From the NCBI GenBank assembly GCA_020099315.1, contig CP083650.1, positions 2,356,001-2,420,000 on the forward strand: DNA of 64,000 bases, written 5' to 3'. The stretch's first letter is position 1, and each line of letters begins with the position of its first letter. A program made the position numbers and the translations under genes. Below, piece after piece: positions 63,951 through 64,000 of the stretch. Under the pieces are notes generated by a model. It did no database searches and was not told where the DNA came from. It was given only the letters and a program-made list of their open reading frames with translations. The stretch comes from Citrobacter europaeus (GTDB taxonomy: Bacteria; Pseudomonadota; Gammaproteobacteria; Enterobacterales; Enterobacteriaceae).

Positions 63951-64000
63951 ATGAAACTAAATAAACGAGTAAGCTATCTGGCTTTAGCCGGTGTCTGTTC
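63951..64000 (+). CDS. Start of an exported protein (partial, cut by window edge)
   Basis: ATG 63951 opens a frame reading MKLNKRVSYLALAGVCS, a signal-peptide-like start, running off the right edge. AGAGAA lies before the ATG. Only 16 complete codons are visible, so no function can be given. Confidence 0.55.
   Translation, partial: MKLNKRVSYLALAGVC

Overview
The window looks like chromosome of an enterobacterium close to Salmonella and E. coli, most likely Citrobacter. Two things suggest this. The order narUZYWV - smvR/smvA - ompD-type porin - yddG - fdnGHI - maeA - sra - osmC is the Salmonella/E. coli backbone, and the encoded proteins read as close orthologues of those families. The genus is inferred from remembered synteny, not from a database search. 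Most genes are GC-balanced. A few AT-rich insertions (about 11.7-13.3 kb, 26.8-28.0 kb, 59.8-64 kb) look acquired.

Layout. 1-3.6 kb: an exported alkylsulfatase cut by the left edge, flavin reductase yddH, arylamine acetyltransferase nhoA, and a 57-codon remnant of yddE joined to a REP element. 3.6-11.7 kb: the second respiratory nitrate reductase narZYWV with nitrate transporter narU, all on the minus strand. 12.2-15.5 kb: an unknown AT-rich lipoprotein, then divergent smvR/smvA with two operator-like inverted repeats. 15.5-18.5 kb: a GFA-family zinc protein, an OmpD-type porin and the exporter yddG. 18.8-23.4 kb: selenocysteine formate dehydrogenase-N fdnGHI, with one in-frame TGA. Formate oxidation by FdnGHI could feed electrons through quinol to NarZYV.

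23.5-30.8 kb: an exported inorganic pyrophosphatase, a complete higBA toxin-antitoxin pair, an ABC-F ATPase preceded by a 27-codon leader ORF and competing hairpins, an exported EEP-family phosphatase/nuclease, malic enzyme maeA, sra and osmC. The E. coli genes adhP and bdm are absent from their usual places. 30.8-37.5 kb: a 3-hydroxybutyrate/acetoacetate catabolic operon (CoA-transferase A and B, thiolase, hydroxyacyl-CoA dehydrogenase, GntP-family permease with a one-base frameshift, hydroxybutyrate dehydrogenase) with a divergent LysR regulator. 37.6-44.5 kb: the D-Ala-D-Ala uptake and cleavage operon ddpXABCDF, headed by an RpiR-type regulator.

44.9-51.3 kb: an HdeB-like periplasmic protein, a chemoreceptor with a sigma-28-like promoter, a hipBA pair, a small membrane protein, digH (yddW) and a VF530-type protein. 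51.4-59.8 kb: a type I secretion operon (1776-residue animal-type haem peroxidase with RTX repeats, ABC exporter, HlyD-type adaptor), the most unusual locus here. 60.5-64 kb: a FadL-family porin, an IprA-like regulator, an OmpA-like barrel, a small lipoprotein and the start of one more exported protein cut by the right edge.

The strongest candidates for an undescribed system are the leader-peptide/attenuator arrangement before the ABC-F gene and the secreted RTX peroxidase with its palindrome-rich promoter region.
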